DNA of 64,000 bases from Rhizobium sp. PP-CC-3A-592 (GTDB taxonomy: Bacteria; Pseudomonadota; Alphaproteobacteria; Rhizobiales; Rhizobiaceae): contig NZ_QJSR01000003.1 of NCBI RefSeq assembly GCF_003217095.1, forward strand, positions 243,375 through 307,374, in the 5' to 3' direction. The number at the start of each line of letters is the position of its first letter. Positions within the stretch are counted from its first letter, which is position 1. The notes beneath the pieces were generated by a model. It was not told the DNA's origin. It searched no databases and worked only from the letters and a program-made list of their open reading frames with translations. Made by a program: the position numbers and the translations under genes. Positions 62,429 through 64,000 of the stretch are shown here, one piece after another.

Positions 62429-63574
62429 CTACGCCTCGTCCTCGTCGTCCCCATCGACGACACCCGTGAGCCGCATGCCCTCGATCCAGGTCGCGCCGTC
62501 TTTGCGGATGACGCGCTTCGGCCGGGTTCCGCAGCGCTCGAAAACGGCAGCGGCGAACGCTTCGGAGTGGGTGACGATCCAGATCTGACTGGTGGCTGCG
62601 GCCATCGCGATCAGATCGGCGAGCGGCGGCAGCATGTCGGGATGCAGGCTCGCCTCGGGCTCGTTGAGCGCGATCAGCGGCGGCTGCCGATAGGACATCA
62701 GGGCGGCCGCGAGGGCGAGGAAGCGGATCTGCCCGTCGGAGAGTTCACGCGGCTGAAAGACGCGCTGCGGAAAGTCGGGAAAGATCAGGCCGAATTCCGC
62801 AAACTCCCCGGGTTCCGGCACGTAGAGCCGCGCGCCGCCGAGAGCTGCAGCGATCGCCCGGTCGAGGTCGACGGTGTCGCCGCGGGTGTGGACGAGCGTT
62901 GCAAAGACCGCCGCCATATTGCCGCCGTCCTCGTCCAGAAGCGGTGCCGTGACGGCAAGGCATGGCTGGCGCAGGGCCGCATCCCGGTCGGTGCGAAAAC
63001 CGTGGAAGAAACGCCAGCCATCGACCAGACGGCGAAATGTTCCGACTTCCGGATAATGTCCGGCATCGCCCAGCATGGCGATCGCCGTCTCCGACGTCAT
63101 CGCCCGCTGCGGATACTCCTCCATCCGTCCACGTTCGCCGCGCACCATCACGCCCGGCCCAGCCCGTTTCATCATCGTGACCGGCCGCGCGCCCGTTTCG
63201 ACCGAAAGCACCTCTTCCTTGATTTGTGGCTCGAAGGCGAAGCCGGCTGCGGCCTTCGGCGGTCGCAACCCGGCCTCCACGCGGTAGCGGAACGTCACCG
63301 CCCGCTCCTCGTCCAGCACTTCGACTTCGAGCCTGATGCGGAAATTCTTCTCGATGCGTCTCGGGCCAGACCAGAGCGCGGACGCCATGCCCCCTTCCGC
63401 CGCGATCTCGTAGGCGAGCGAGCCCCTTACGGCGGCCTGCACGAGTTGCAGGGCACGATAGAGGTTGGACTTGCCGACGCCGTTTTCGCCGATGAACACG
63501 TTGACACCGCCCAGATCCATGCGGATCGAGCGCAGCGAACGGTAGTTCCGGGCGGACATGGAGCGGAGCATCAT
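62429..63574 (-). CDS. RecF-like AAA ATPase of unknown role
   Basis: 381 residues. Walker A GENGVGKSNLYRAL at about residue 30, signature-like LSDGQIRFLALAAALMS, and Walker B LIALNEPEASLHPDM, where the first acidic position is N as often seen in this group; THSEAFAAAVFE follows. The layout (N- and C-terminal ATPase halves separated by an insert of about 200 residues) matches AAA_21/RecF-type proteins, without the TOPRIM nuclease of the OLD family. It may act in DNA or RNA metabolism or defence; nothing nearby decides this. Confidence 0.88.
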   Translation of the reverse strand: MMLRSMSARNYRSLRSIRMDLGGVNVFIGENGVGKSNLYRALQLVQAAVRGSLAYEIAAEGGMASALWSGPRRIEKNFRIRLEVEVLDEERAVTFRYRVEAGLRPPKAAAGFAFEPQIKEEVLSVETGARPVTMMKRAGPGVMVRGERGRMEEYPQRAMTSETAIAMLGDAGHYPEVGTFRRLVDGWRFFHGFRTDRDAALRQPCLAVTAPLLDEDGGNMAAVFATLVHTRGDTVDLDRAIAAALGGARLYVPEPGEFAEFGLIFPDFPQRVFQPRELSDGQIRFLALAAALMSYRQPPLIALNEPEASLHPDMLPPLADLIAMAAATSQIWIVTHSEAFAAAVFERCGTRPKRVIRKDGATWIEGMRLTGVVDGDDEDEA

Positions 63575-63661
63575 GATCGTTGTCTACACCGGGTATCATG
63601 CCCGATGAAAGCATCCGGCACGACCAAATCCCTGCGATGCCGTCGCGAATGCGGGATCCGA

Positions 63662-64000
63662 TCAGTCCCCTTCATGCCCATTCTCGACAGCTTGTGGGGC
63701 ACGCAACAGAGCAACCACGGCATCCTGCAACAGGACGCGATGGCGGCTGCGCATCGTGGCTTCGCCGAGATCGCGGCCGAAGATATGGCCGAAGGTGTGA
63801 CGGTTGGAGACCCGGAAGAAGCAGAAGGACGAGATCAACATATGCAGGTCGATCGGATCGACCTCGCGGCGGAACGCGCCGGTCTCCTGTCCCCGCCGGA
63901 GGATCGCGGCGATCGTGTCGATGATCGACACGTTGAGGCGGCCGAGGCTGGAGGACTGGCGCATATGACTGGCGCGATGGATGTTCTCGATCGTCACCAG
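63662..64000 (-). CDS. TetR-family regulator, C-terminal part only
   Basis: Only the last 112 codons are present; the N-terminal HTH lies beyond the right edge. The visible part (RASHMRQSSSLGRLNVSIID, ILRRGQETGAFRREVDPIDL, HMLISSFCFFRVSNRHTFG) matches the C-terminal dimerisation and ligand domain of a TetR subgroup widespread in Rhizobiales. The gene ends before the AAA ATPase start, about 87 bases away in the same orientation. Confidence 0.8.
   Translation of the reverse strand: MVTIENIHRASHMRQSSSLGRLNVSIIDTIAAILRRGQETGAFRREVDPIDLHMLISSFCFFRVSNRHTFGHIFGRDLGEATMRSRHRVLLQDAVVALLRAPQAVENGHEGD

Overview
The window looks like a chromosomal or large-replicon segment of an alphaproteobacterium, most likely a Rhizobiales/Rhizobiaceae member. 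The DNA is GC-rich, genes are packed in long operons with ATGA-type overlaps, ABC and TRAP solute importers with catabolic enzymes are abundant, and regulators are of GntR, IclR and TetR type. A CtrA-like box and TadE/TadG-type genes also fit. I see no rRNA, tRNA, CRISPR array, insertion sequence or prophage.

Left part (1-7.2 kb): the N-terminus of a GntR regulator cut by the window edge, a pair of TadE/TadG-like genes, then an MHYT-GGDEF-EAL cyclic-di-GMP enzyme overlapping a soluble PAS-PAS chemotaxis transducer that resembles BdlA in layout.

Sugar region (7.3-22.6 kb): a TRAP transporter operon (dctPQM) lies behind a strong terminator that ends an 11-gene minus-strand operon. That operon encodes an ABC sugar importer (binding protein, two permeases, ATPase), a second enolase-family dehydratase, a RhaM-type mutarotase, a Gfo/Idh oxidoreductase, a MaoC protein, an SDR dehydrogenase, a fumarylacetoacetate-hydrolase-family protein and L-fuconate dehydratase. 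Diverging from it are an IclR regulator and a lactonase-type amidohydrolase. Together these can carry L-fucose (or a related sugar) through the non-phosphorylating route: lactone, fuconate, 2-keto-3-deoxyfuconate, diketo acid, then pyruvate plus lactate. A similar A/T-rich motif lies in front of the TRAP operon, the ABC operon and the IclR gene.

Second uptake region (22.6-34.9 kb): an eight-gene minus-strand operon joins a MaoC protein, a CaiB/BaiF CoA-transferase, a binding-protein-like protein with no signal peptide, and a ribose-type ABC importer whose usual double ATPase is split into two genes. A perfect 8-7-8 palindrome separates it from a divergent beta-propeller lactonase. Next comes a GntR / TIGR04076-like / aldo-keto reductase / branched-chain-type binding protein operon without transport partners.

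Middle (35-44 kb): a small membrane protein, a decayed galactose-oxidase-like fragment, a DCC/FAD-oxidoreductase/DUF3429/small-protein group, a phospholipase D-like protein, an exported esterase, a PPK2 polyphosphate kinase, a DUF808 membrane protein and a J-domain protein.

Right part (44-64 kb): TetR regulator with a palindromic operator in front of a GMC oxidoreductase and an aldehyde dehydrogenase; glycolate oxidase glcDEF; an MFS exporter; a GH3 glycosidase; a thioesterase-thiolase pair; a DUF3299 / LolD-like ATPase / FtsX-like permease trio whose permease carries a histidine pentad repeat; an exported alkaline phosphatase; an AAA ATPase; and the C-terminal end of a TetR regulator at the right edge.
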